From: Steinernema hermaphroditum
Lineage: Eukaryota > Nematoda > Chromadorea > Rhabditida > Steinernematidae
Direction: 5' to 3'
DNA length: 64,000 nucleotides
Assembly: GCA_030435675.1 (NCBI GenBank)
Contig: CM059621.1
Coordinates: forward strand, 8,370,001 to 8,434,000
Made by a program: the position numbers and the translations under genes. Each line of letters opens with the position of its first letter. Position 1 is the first letter of the stretch. A model generated the notes under the pieces. It did not search any database. It saw nothing but the letters and a program-made list of their open reading frames with translations, and had not been told where the DNA came from. Below, piece after piece: positions 50,459 through 61,333 of the stretch.

Positions 50459-51678
50459 TGCGATACTACTGTATACATTACTTTGACTTTATTTCACGAA
50501 TCAAAGGCATTATGCATAGACAAACAGAGGCATCAGAGAATCGGGGCATCTGGGGGGGGGGGCATCTGGGAATCGGCAAATCTTCAGCTGCGGCAGCGGA
50601 ATATCGTTTGCGGCACAGCGGACGCTTCTGTGCTCGAATTTGATGGTCCGTAGTCCGGGAGTTGCGTCATCGCTGGTCCTCATAGCGTCGGCGACCTTCG
50701 GGATGATATCTCAAGCAGCATTGGGCATCGGATTCTGGGCGTCGGACATCTTGTTGTCAGCGGTGATGGGACTACGGCTTCCGGGTGTCCCAATTCCCTC
50801 TGGAAGCTGGAACAGTCACAACTGCCACGGGGTTTGCCATCTGACCAACCAGACACTCAGAGAGCGACCGGAGGACCGACCGCTCGCCACCGCGACACGA
50901 GTGAGAGTCGTATACATTACTGTGATAAATAAAAGGACAACCTTCGAATGTCGCCAAAGTGCCCTCGATGAAGGACAAGTAGCATTAGCGCTTTAATTGG
51001 AAAACAGAAATTGATAGGTGCCGACTTGTGATCGGTTCCACAAGAGGCTCAAGATCACGTATCCTTTTCGGAGAAGCAGAAGGCACTGTAGAACGTTTTT
51101 TCAATGGTGTATAAGATACCGTATCCTCAAAGTTAAAAGACTCCCGATACCTTCGTGAATCTAGAAAGAAGACAGGTCTGCTCCAAAAGATCTACCGGTC
51201 TAATTTTGCTATATGAGACAAATTAGACCGCTAGAGCCAAATCCCCTGTCTGAGATTGTCTCATATGGCAAAATTAGACCAGTCGATCCTTTGGAGCAGT
51301 TCCACCTTCGCATTAAAAAAGTAAACTTCGACGCCCCACTGTAGGCCCCTACTTAAAGAGCGATTTCTATGTTAAGACGTGCTTCAAAGTGTGTAAAAGT
51401 GTGGAGCAAAAGAAGTGAAAAAGCATAAAAATGCACACACGGAATTTGGCGACACCCACCGTACTCCGCACGACGACGCTGTGGGTCCCAGCACGCGCAC
51501 CCTGCGCCGTCTCGGCCTGCTTGCAGCAGCGTGACCCGCGATTCCTTTTCGAATCTCGGAACCTTGGCAACGGGCGAACCTTCCGCATCGCTCCTTTCCC
51601 GATCGCCGCGCTTCTTTCGTTTCCCCGCATTTCAACGACTGGCGCCTCCTTGTGAACGACGGCGAAATACTCTCGAAG
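50459..51678. other. Intergenic DNA with an inverted repeat, no gene recognised
   Basis: About 1.2 kb between the receptor and the PRP38B-like gene. It contains a run of about 11 G near 50551, the imperfect inverted repeat at 51178-51299 and a CACCGTACTCCG motif near 51463. Open frames here overlap one another and lack domains. Confidence 0.5.
51178..51299. repeat. Imperfect inverted repeat (hairpin element)
   Basis: The left arm starts CTGCTCCAAAAGATC and continues through GGTCTAATTTTGC and ATATGAGACA. The right arm is its reverse complement with about five mismatches over 43 bp. The arms are separated by about 35 bp. No target duplication is evident. It may be a small foldback or MITE remnant. 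Confidence 0.6.
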
Positions 51679-52943
51679 ATGAATCCAGCGGACGCAGCAG
51701 CGGCGGCCGTCCAGGCCATGCAATACGCGGGCGTGATGATCAACAACGACCAGGTGTTCGAGGAAGACGATCTGACGGACTCGTCCATTCCTGACATCCA
51801 AAAGATAACGAAGAAGAACAACGTGTTGCCTCTGTGGGGAAATAACAGTACGATGAACCTGAACCCTCTCGTTCTTGAAAATGTTGTTCAGTGCACTTAC
51901 TACAAGAACTATCTTTCCGAGGCAACGGGTTTCCAGCAACTGTCCGATGAATGTTACTACAATGTAGGTTTGGATCTCGCGTGCGACTCGTTTATGTGAC
52001 TTTGCATTGTAGGTTGGCCATCTAGAGCCATGGGAGCGTGGCACCCGAAAGACTCAGGGGATGACCGGCATGTGCGGAGGAGTCCGCGGGGTGGGCGCCG
52101 GAGGTGTCGTTAGCACTGCGTTCTGCCTCATGTACAAGATGTTCACCATGAAGCTGACAAGGTACGGCAACAGTGAGTTCTTTGCTGTCACTATTGCCTG
52201 ATGGAACATTTTAGGAAACAACTTGTGGGGATGATCAACAGCACTCAGTCGGTGTACTTGCGCGGGCTCGGGTTTATGTACGTCCGCTTTACACAGCCTC
52301 CACAGGATTTATGGGCTTGGATCGAGCCTTACTTGGTGAGAGAACGTTGGGTTTCGTCTTATTTTATGATATTTTCAGGATGACGACGAAGAAATTGATC
52401 CGAGATCCGGTGGTGGAGACAAAACGACCATTGGACAGTTGTTGCGGACAATGGTCACAAAGCTTGACTGGTACGGTACGCTGTTTCCGCGTATTCCCGT
52501 TCCTATACAGGTTCGCCTCACTGCTTATGTATCAGCTACAACCTTTATTTTAGAAAGACATTGATCAGAAGTTCAAAGATAGAGCTCAAGCCGAAGAAGA
52601 CATTCGGGAGCGCAAGCGTGATGAACGTAACAGAGAAAAGGAACAAAAAGCTATGTTCTCCGGAGAAGGACCAACGACATCGAAAGACGAGCGTTCACGG
52701 AAAAGAAGTCACGAGGGAGAAGATGATGAAGATGTAAGGCGTGACGAAAAGCATGCTCGTCGTGATGAAGGCAAAGAACGTCACAAGTGCAAACATCATC
52801 TGAGACATCACCATTGCCGAAAACATCGTACGCATTGCCCAAGAGCACCTAGATCGTAGGCCTTACTTGTAATGTGTATCTTTTATCGCGGTTGTTTCAG
52901 GAAGGCATCGGATTCGAACTCTAAGGATAATCGAGAGGAATAG
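51679..52943 (+). CDS. Pre-mRNA-splicing factor 38B-like (PRP38 family)
   Basis: Six exons: 51679-51963, 52013-52161, 52215-52335, 52379-52510, 52554-52855 and 52901-52943, giving 343 aa. It is a nuclear spliceosome component needed at activation of the B complex. The PRP38 domain (about 50-225) carries NNVLPLWGN, VGAGGVVSTAFCLMYK, YLRGLGFMYVRFTQPP, DLWAWIEPYL and LFPRIPVPIQ. A highly charged Arg/Lys/Glu/His-rich tail follows, as in metazoan PRP38B. If the last intron is retained, translation stops at once at the TAG inside its GTAG donor (52857), so two C-termini are possible. The start is the first ATG in frame. It appears to be the first gene of a three-gene cluster with UCHL5 and the molybdo-flavoenzyme. 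Confidence 0.93.
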
Positions 52944-53140
52944 CCGACAGCCTGTAAAACTCTTGCGTCGAATCGCCTCCGATGCTAAACGTTGTTCTTG
53001 TTTCTTTTCAAATGTGATAATGAACATTAAACATTGCTTTTGTGATTTTCTGACACTTCTTTTGCAATGCTTTGGGTGTGTATATGACCCCGTTCTACCT
53101 TCCTTGTTATGAGCCTTTCGTGCTTGACCGTTCTTCTTTG

Positions 53141-53146
53141 ATTCAG
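53141..53146 (+). promoter_or_regulatory. Probable trans-splice acceptor upstream of the UCHL5-like ATG
   Basis: TTTGATTCAG ends three bases before the ATG at 53150, without a matching donor in this gene. In nematodes this arrangement is typical of spliced-leader addition to a downstream operon gene. The preceding gene ends 206 bp upstream. Confidence 0.5.
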
Positions 53147-53149
53147 AAA

Positions 53150-54311
53150 ATGACTGACGCTGGAAACTGGTGTTTGATTGAGTCCGATCCTGGAGTGTTC
53201 ACCGAACTGCTGAGAGAGTTCGGCGTCACTGGACTGGGCGTTGAAGAATTCTACAGTTTGGACGAATCGGAGTTCGCGGCGAAGAGGTAGGGTTGGTAAC
53301 TTTCCGGTTGTTCACTGATCACCAGCGATTTAGTCCCGTTCATGGCCTGATCTTCCTGTTCAAATGGCGTCCAGGAGATGAGCCTTGCGGGCAGTTCGAA
53401 ACCGACAAGGATAAGGTGTACTTCGCGCAGCAGGTTATCACGAATGCGTGTGCCACTCAAGCTATCATTAACATGCTCTTCAACCTGGATCTCACGAAGC
53501 CAGAGATGGAGGGAATTAAACTAGGTGACATTCTTGAGGACTTCCGCGGATTCACCCAAAGCTTCGACCCTAGCGTAAGCATCTGATAAATACAACACAA
53601 TCACTCATCTCATTCTTCAGAGCCGTGGTCTTTGTTTGACAAATTCTGACGCTATTCGCGATGTCCACAACAGCTTCTCTCGGCAGCACCATTTTGAACT
53701 GGATATCCGCATGCCTGAGAAGGAAGACAATTTCCATTTCATCACCTATGTCCCAGTGAAGGGACGTGTATACGAATTGGATGGCATGCGGGAGGCTCCT
53801 GTTGACCTCGGACCGATTGCGGAAGGAGGAGACTGGCTTGCTCATGTGAAGCCCATCATTGGTCAGCGTATAGAAAAGTACGTGCTTAAATCGCACAATG
53901 GAATTATGTTTATGTAACTTGAATAATTTCAGCTACAGCAAGGGTGAAATTCACTTTAATTTGATGGGTGTCGTCACCGACAAGAAGATGAAGTACCAGC
54001 GCCGCTTAGCAGAATTGGAAACCACTGAGAACGCCACCGACCAGCAGCTTATTGAGATGTGCACCCTTCGTGACAACATTGCTGAAGAGGAAAGGAAAGC
54101 GGAGGTCGCCAAGAAGGAGAACATTCGCCGTCGGCACAACTACATGCCGTTCATTGTGGAGCTGCTGAAGATTCTCGCCAAGGACGGAAAGTTGGTTCCC
54201 ATGGTTGAAGAGGTAAAACGCGAACGACATTTTAGACGTAATGATACCATCTTGCAGGCTCAGAAGAAAGCCGCCAAAGCAGCGGCCGAAGCGAAGAGCA
54301 AGGCGAAGTGA
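53150..54311 (+). CDS. ubh-4: Ubiquitin C-terminal hydrolase L5 / UCH37-like
   Basis: Five exons: 53150-53286, 53334-53574, 53621-53877, 53933-54212 and 54258-54311, giving 322 aa (human UCHL5 about 329). It is a cysteine deubiquitinase of the 19S proteasome (via RPN13) or INO80. The peptidase C12 domain starts [16 protein letters not shown]. The catalytic triad is readable: Cys in [12 protein letters not shown], His in [12 protein letters not shown] and Asp in [14 protein letters not shown], with the oxyanion Gln in the FAQQV segment region. A coiled-coil linker follows, and the UCHL5-specific C-terminal domain is present ([18 protein letters not shown]), ending in an Ala/Lys-rich tail. It lies 206 bp after PRP38B and 187 bp before the next gene. 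The symbol follows C. elegans by similarity. Confidence 0.95.
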
Positions 54312-54381
54312 ATCCCCGTGTTGCAATGAATGAGGGTCTCTCGTCACCCCGGTTTTGAACTATGCTAATTTATTTGTGCAA

Positions 54382-54387
54382 AATAAA
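54382..54387 (+). terminator. Polyadenylation signal AATAAA of the UCHL5-like gene
   Basis: AATAAA 71 nt past the stop codon and 112 nt before the next ATG, matching the tight intercistronic spacing of nematode operons. Confidence 0.55.
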
Positions 54388-54498
54388 CTCCGTTTTGTGG
54401 TTATTGACACACCTTCGGAGGGGGCGGGACTTCGCTCGTAGATACTCTTCTCAGTCGTTCCGCTGTCACTGTTTGCTATTGATCGTTTGAGGAGCGCT

Positions 54499-57400
54499 AT
54501 GGTGGACGTAAATGAGGACCTTTGGTTCTTCGTGAATGGGAAGGAGGTGGCTGTTCGGAAACCTGGAGCGACGATCTCGTTGGCGTCCTTCTTGCGGAAT
54601 AAACGTAAGTCGATTCGATCATCACGTGCAGTAACATGCTTGTTTTTTCTTTGTTTGTTGGAGTGGCAAACACCCTTGTTTTCCTGGCGCAAGGCAAAGA
54701 TCGCTGATTTGAGTGTTTACTGTAGAGGGAACTTATCTGTGTTTTCTGCAAAAGGGCCAAGCAAGAGGATCTGTGTATGTCTGCACAAACTACATTCTGC
54801 CTTGGAGTGGATTGTTCCGCGAACCGCTGTATTTTGTGTTCGATTTGTGCTTGTGAGAGACCCTCTGTTCGCGAGTATCAAGGTCGCCGCGGACTCACTC
54901 TAATTCTTGTTGTAAGAGATCAATAAGTGCACACAGATTACGTGATTTGCACGTCTAAAATGATGTCAAACCACTGGATATTCGCTTCTTTTGCAGATCT
55001 CGTAACTTCTTCAGCGAGATCATTAACATTCTCTTTCCTCTTGATATCGTCTATCCATTTCAGTGCGCCTCACAGGAACGAAGATAGCGTGTGGAGAAGG
55101 CAGCTGTGGAGCGTGTACCGTCGTCATCGGAAAATGGGATTCGACGGCGCAGAAGCCTCACTACTTCGCGGCGAACGCCTGCCTGACTCCGCTGTACATG
55201 GTGGATCATTGCCTCGTCATTACAGTTGAGGGTGTCGGATCTCCGGAGAAGATGCATGTCGTCCAGGAGCGCCTCGCCTTCGGCCACGGCACCCAGTGTG
55301 GCTACTGTTCGCCCGGATTTGTCACTTCGATGTACGCGCTCCTTCGGAACAACCCCGAGCCGAGCCAACATGAGATCGACCAGGCGATCAAAGGTGCGAA
55401 CAGGGCGTTGTGCGCTGTAGGTGATGATTTGCGTGATTTCAGGAAATCTCTGCCGCTGCACTGGATATCGGCCTATCGTCGAATCCTTCTACTCCCTTTC
55501 GAAGGAGTTCAAATGCTGCCAAGGCGAAGGGAAAGTTTGCCCCTGCAAGAATCAGGACAGTGAGCTGCAGGAAGGACTGGTCGATTGGAATCAGATGAAG
55601 ACATACGATCCCTCCCAGGAGATCATCTTCCCGCCGAAACTTATCGTTGCACTCAGCGCCAAGAAGGAGCAGAAGATGTTGAAACTGGAAGATGACCAGT
55701 TGCTCGTCTATTGTCCGACGGATCTGAAGCAGCTCAGAGAAGTCCTCAGTGACGATGCTATTGTAGTATCTACTGGAATCACAAGAAAAATGAGTAGGGC
55801 GATCCTTGCAAGTTGCAGAAAAAAGCGCTGTTTCTAGTGCTGCGCGCTAATTCGAAGGAGAAGTGGATCAATTTGTTGAATTTCGACTTCCCAGACACGG
55901 AACTCAACGGACTGAAGGATACGATAGTCATAAAGCCGAACGATTCACTCTCTGATATCGCCGGAATCTTCGGAAAACAAGGGGACAATTATAGAGCTAT
56001 TGTGAACCTACTCGATCTGTACACATCCATGCAAGCGAGAAACATTGTCGTAAGTTGTTCGAAAAGTGGTGCTCAAACACAGGTCACATTCTAGAGCTGG
56101 GCCGGATCCTTGCTCTTTCGTAACAGTGACTTCGCCACGCTTGCCCTAGCGCTTGGGTTGAAGGTGAAAACCTCGAAAGGGGCGGAGCTGCGAACCGTCG
56201 ACGAACAGTTCTTCAGTCGAAGGTGGTCGCAGGCCGAAGATGGTTACATTCTGGCCGCTGGTTTTCCGAAGGTTTGCGGATCCTCTGGGAGCGGTACTCA
56301 CAATTCCTGTTTAGCTTACGGATGAGAAGAACGTTTACTCAACAAAATACGAAAAAATCTCAATGATCATCGTGGAAGATAAGAAGGCAGGAACTGAAGT
56401 GGTTACTGTAGGGCAAATCGGGCCTGTTTCGCGACAGTTCGCTGTTGTGGAGGGAAATATTGTCGATGCTCTCAGGTTTGCAGTGCTCTATTCTATGGAA
56501 ACAGGTGAATGAGCTGTTGCAGAAAGGAGAAACTGTCCGAAGACCAGGTTGGCGTCATCTCCGCGATGTACCACGAAGCAAAGCTGGAAGAGAAGAAGCA
56601 GAGCGTGTTCGAACCTCTGCAGCTCTTCAAGGTACGCAAGATGCTTGAGGCCTCCATAATCCCATTTGTTACTTCAGAAGGTTGTTGGGGAAAATGGTGC
56701 AGCTTGCGGACGTCCCCTTGCACACCAGTACGCTGATCGTCACACTACAGGAGATGCGAAGTACACTGGCGATCTGAACATTCCAGGTGGGGGATGCCGG
56801 CATCTTTCTTATGCATTCATTGTCTTACAGATCTCCTCCATTTGGGCTTCGTACTCTCCACTGAAGCTCACGCAGAAATCGTCTCTGTGGACACGAGCGC
56901 TGCTCTGGCGATGCCAGGAGTCGTCGACTACGTCGATGTCAACGACATACCCGAGGGTGGAACCAATCGCCCGGGAACGATGCGCGTTTCTAGCGCCTAT
57001 GACGACACTCCGATGTTCGCCGAAGGAATTGTCGAATCCTGGGGTCAGGTGATCGGCGTCATCGTCGCCGAAAACGTAGAAATCGCGAGGCGCGCAGCTG
57101 CTCTTGTGACGGTTACGTACAAGAAGCTTCCTCCAGTCCTGACTCTTCCGGAAGCCATCGAAAAGAAGAATTTCTTCACAAAGCCGATCGTTCTTAATCG
57201 CGGAGCGGAAGAGCTCCACAAGGAGTTCGAAGCCTGTACACATATTGTCGAGGGTACTGTAGAAATGGGAGGGCAGCAGCACATTTACATGGAAACACAG
57301 TCATCCGTGGTCGTCCCTGAAGAAGGTGGAGAATGGTACACACAAGATCAGCCTCATCGTAATCGTATTGGCACTTCAGGACGATTTACGCCTCGACACA

Positions 57401-59388
57401 AGGAGGTTCGTGGGCTCAAGTCACGGCTGCTCACATCTTGAACGTTCCGAAGAACAAGATTACGGTGCAGGTTCGCCGAGTCGGTGGCGCTTTCGGAGGA
57501 AAAGCAGGCCAGTGCCTGTTCGCCAGAGCGCCCGCCCTGGTCGCTGCTAACAAGCTGAAGCGACCCGTGAGCGGCGTGATGAGCCGTGGCGAGGACATGA
57601 AGATTACTGGCGGAAGGCATCCGGCTTTCGCGAAGTACAGGTGAGGATGAGAGCGAACTGGCACAAACTGTGGGTCGCCTTTAGGATCGGATGTGATAAG
57701 GAGGGAAACATCTTGGCGGCCGATGTGAAAGTGTACACGAACGGTGGATGGTCGACGAATGAAACTTTCAATGTAAGTGTTCGTATGTTGTGACTGAACG
57801 CCATTGCGTCCCAGGTGAGCTACGTGCTCGCGATAACTGGCGACACTTCGTACAAGATCCCGAATATGCACTACGAGTGCTGGCCGTGCAAGACCAACAC
57901 TTCTACGAACACGGCGTTCCGTGGCTACGGTCATCCCCAGTCGACGTTCATTATGGAGACGGCCATCGAGCACTTGGCGAGAGTGTACGGATTCGATCAA
58001 GAGGATATCCGCGAGAAGAACTTGGCGACCTTGGGATACAGTCGCCTGAACGGAGAGACGATCGTCGAGGATCACATGACAGAGTGCTGGCGCCAGGTGA
58101 AGGAGTGGGCGAATTACGCATCTCTGAAGCAGGAAATTGAGGAGTTCAACAGGTAGTGTTTGGTTGCCTTCGGATGGTCGCATAGAGAGGTTTAGGGAGA
58201 ACAAATTCGTGAAGCGCGGAATCGCAGTGACCTCCTGTCGCTTTTCGATGACCCACGCCGGGTTCACCGAACAAGTAGGGCGCTCCTGAAACATTCCTAC
58301 CAATGTCTTTGCAGGCTTTCGCTCTTGTGCACGTATTCATGGACGGAACGGTTTCTGTGTCCATTGGAGGAGTCGAGATGGGCCAGGGATTGAACATCAA
58401 GTGTCTCCAGGTTAGAAGAGGGTACTGAGCTTTGTCACCTCGGTTCTAGGTCGCGGCGACTGCGCTCGGGCTTCCGATGGAAATGGTAACGATGAAGGAG
58501 GCGAGCACCGAGAAGACGGCCAATGCGCCGGTGACTGGCGGTAGTCAAGGAGCCGACGTCCACGGACTGGCTGTGAAGGTGAGCATTGCATTTCCTTCGC
58601 GAGACGGTCAGCTCTTCGTTTTAAGACTGCTTGTGAGGAGATCCTGGCTGGCCTGAAGCCGATTATGAATGAGAACCCCGACGGCGACTGGAAGACGTGG
58701 GTGTGGACCGCCTACCAACGCTGCGTTCCTCTCTCCAGTGGCAAGCACATCAAGTTTGTGGAGCACTACGCCACAGTAACCTATGTGGCGGTGTTTCAGA
58801 ATCCCGCGCGCCGAGTACAACGTGGAACCGACGAGTCCGACTTACTTCACCACGGGCGCCGCCTGTGTCGTCAGCGAAGTAAACATGCTGACGGGTAGCC
58901 ATCGGTTGATGAACGCGGACATCGTGATGGACACCGGCGACAGTCTGAATCCCGCCATCGACATCGGCCAGATCGAAGGAGGTTTCGCTCAGGGCTACGG
59001 TCTGCTCACCACCGAAGAACTCCTTTGGGACAAGGAGGGCCGACTGCTGACTGACGCCCTCTACAAGTACAACGTCCCGACAACGGCCACGATGCCCGAG
59101 AAGTTCCGAGTGATGCTTCTGAAGGAGCCGAACAAGTTCGGAGGTTCTGTTTACTCGTCGAAGGTAGGTTCCGTTGTAACCTCCGTGGCGCTCAGCTGTT
59201 CGTTCTAGGGCATTGGGGAACCTCCCCTCCTTCTCGGATCCTGTGTATTCCTGGCCATGGAGAGGGCGATCCTCGCCTTCGCCAAGAATCCTAAGGAGGC
59301 ACCGACCCTTGTTAGCCCGCTTACATCGGCGCGAATCCGCTCCTACGCCCGAAAGCTGAATCCTGAAGAGTTCCAGAGTTTGGCTTAG
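54499..59388 (+). CDS. Xanthine dehydrogenase / aldehyde oxidase-like molybdo-flavoenzyme
   Basis: Eighteen exons give 1240 aa: 54499-54604, 55064-55393, 55443-55793, 55838-56049, 56095-56271, 56315-56475, 56523-56631, 56678-56786, 56831-57335, 57380-57640, 57685-57772, 57815-58152, 58196-58274, 58315-58410, 58450-58578, 58626-58753, 58800-59163, 59209-59388. The family hydroxylates purines or aldehydes at molybdenum and passes electrons over two 2Fe-2S clusters to FAD. The N-terminal ferredoxin cluster CGEGSCGACTV and the second cluster CGYCSPGF with GNLCRCTGYRPI are intact. The molybdenum domains keep GGAFGGK, TNTAFRGYGHPQ, GGVEMGQGLNIK, NPAIDIGQIEGGFAQG and the catalytic Glu in KGIGEPPL. 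The middle FAD domain lacks the usual GGNI motif. The chain is some 90 residues shorter than human XDH. Oxidase or dehydrogenase type cannot be told. Confidence 0.9.
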
Positions 59389-59527
59389 GACACGCTATCT
59401 CCTTTCTGATAATCTGTATTTTTTCACGTCCTGTATTGTAATTTGGGGGTTGGGTTTATCTTAATAAGAATACAATACATATTAAACAAACTATAAATAA
59501 ATATAACTCGATACATATTAGAACCAA

Positions 59528-61333
59528 TCAAGCAGTCTCCTTCGCTTGAGGCAGAGTGCACACGCTGTAGATCGGTGGTCCTGTGATGTCGGGTTTCATC
59601 TGAACAGATTTTCATCATGGGGGGGGGGCTAGTGGGGTTCAACGACTTACCGAGTACATGAATCCGTACTTTGTGTTCATGCTAATAAACTGCTTCAGCG
59701 CTTGTCCTCCAGGGAATTTCAGGAAATCATTCGCAGAGACTTTGGCTCCTTTGAACGGTGTATTCATGATGGCACGCCTGTAGGTGTACATGCGAGTGAT
59801 GTTTGCCTGCGTGGTACTCAGAATGCCTGTATACTAGAATACAGAAAATTACAAAATGGACATAGGGAGCAAACACAAACCCGCTTCACGTCGTGTTCAT
59901 AGATTTGCTCGCCTCCCAGGACGTTCTTCCTCATGACGACGTGCAGGTTCCACGACGAATCAAAGTGGTTAAGCAGCTCGGTTTCTGACTTTGGAGCGGT
60001 TTCTCTCACTTTCTCGATCAAGTGAAGCTCCTCAACATTGAACTTCAGCGAAACTGGAAGTGTTTCCTAAAACGAAACAGAGTGAAACAAGCTCATACAC
60101 AATTTTGACGTACATGAAAGACTCTGAAGCACTTAATAACGTTCTCAACTTTGCCACTAAAGTAGTACGTGGTGGAGCGGCACTGCTTGGGCATCTCATA
60201 TGTCGAGCCGGCGAAATACGGCCAAGCTTCAGCGCTTGATGGGAAATGGATCAGCGTGTTGCTGATGGTACTCAGGAAGCGCATGAAAATTCCATCCGGT
60301 TTGCCAACGACGTATCCGCGCATTTCAGGTGGGATGTCGATCATGCTTCCGACCATTACGTCACTCTGCTTATCGACAGCCTAGAATTTCTCATATGTTC
60401 AACGTTACTATAATATCAGCGATTATTACATCTTGCTTGTAGAAATAATTGCGAAGTTTGGTAACGCACTGAACGATGTTCTCGGAATCTCCAACTGCTC
60501 CGGTCAATATGAGGAAGAACCTCTGAAACGAAAAAATCGTAGAACAGCAAAGGTTTGTTGGCATGTACGATTTTTGAGTTGAGGGACGAAGAAGGTCGCC
60601 CACGGTGTGGAGTCTCTTCCGCTCCGGGTGCTTGCAGGTTAGGACCTCTGCCCACTTTCACTGTGATCGTGGGGAATGCGTACTCCTCTCCTCTTCGGAT
60701 GGCGCTCAGGGTTTCGTACAGCTCGTGCTCGCTGTAATCTTTCTTCAGTTTGCACGGTTCCAGGGGGAGAGTTATCGTAATGGGCATAAGATTCTACAGA
60801 AACTTGTAAATTGAGATCTACTTCCGAGTTTCATACCTGCAGACGCGCTCGGGCACTTTCAATATTTTGCAAGGTGCCTTTGATGGTGACCTGGAAGCAA
60901 AGAGGTCATAACCACAGCACACAAACTGAAAGCATACATTGGTGTAACCAGCAGGGCGAGGTTTCTCTGGAGGGCCGCGCTTCATTGACAGATCGCCAAA
61001 TTGGAACTGCACATCGAGGTCCTTTCGGATGGCGTGAACGGAGTCGAATTCCGCCATTTCGGTCTTCATCTTCAGCAGATTCACGTGGTCAGCCAGTTGT
61101 ACTTGCACTGTGAGCACGAAATCGGAGTCCATTTCGATCTGAAGCGGAACTGGTTGCACTCAGAATGAGCATGGTGCCAAACTTACTCTCTTGACCATGC
61201 GTTTTTCGGGTGAAAGCTGGCTCTTCTGAGCATATTCGGCTTTTCGTTTGCGCTCGAAGAGCTCAGCGTCGCGCCGCAACATCGACTCGAGGATGTGCTT
61301 CGACTCTTGACTCGAGTGATATAAGCATGTCAT
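59528..61333 (-). CDS. Bicaudal-C-like KH-domain RNA-binding protein
   Basis: Nine exons, all phase 0: 61187-61333, 60938-61138, 60837-60890, 60569-60793, 60430-60522, 60114-60380, 59881-60066, 59651-59833 and 59528-59599, giving 475 aa. Proteins of this type bind mRNA 3' UTRs to repress translation. Tandem KH-like units are seen. The first (about 50-140) ends VTIKGTLQNIESARARLQ-NLMPITITLPL, matching the BicC VESARVRIRELLPLVL region. A second ends FFLILTGAVGDSENIVQCV. A third begins MIDIPPEMRGYVVGKPDG. None has a normal GXXG loop (the third has GKPD). No SAM domain follows. The ATG directly follows TTTTCAG, so it is either a trans-spliced start or an internal exon with further 5' exons unseen. 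It is convergent with the molybdo-flavoenzyme, 139 bp apart. Confidence 0.75.

Noticed and set aside
51652..51678. Upstream start for the PRP38B-like protein
   Set aside because: The codon at 51652 is GTG; the first ATG in frame is at 51679.
55813..55837. Extension of the molybdo-flavoenzyme exon 4 to the earlier TTGCAG acceptor
   Set aside because: It needs a phase 0 donor that deletes the conserved VVSTGITRK; the TTTCTAG acceptor at 55837 gives a 44-bp intron and the right phase.
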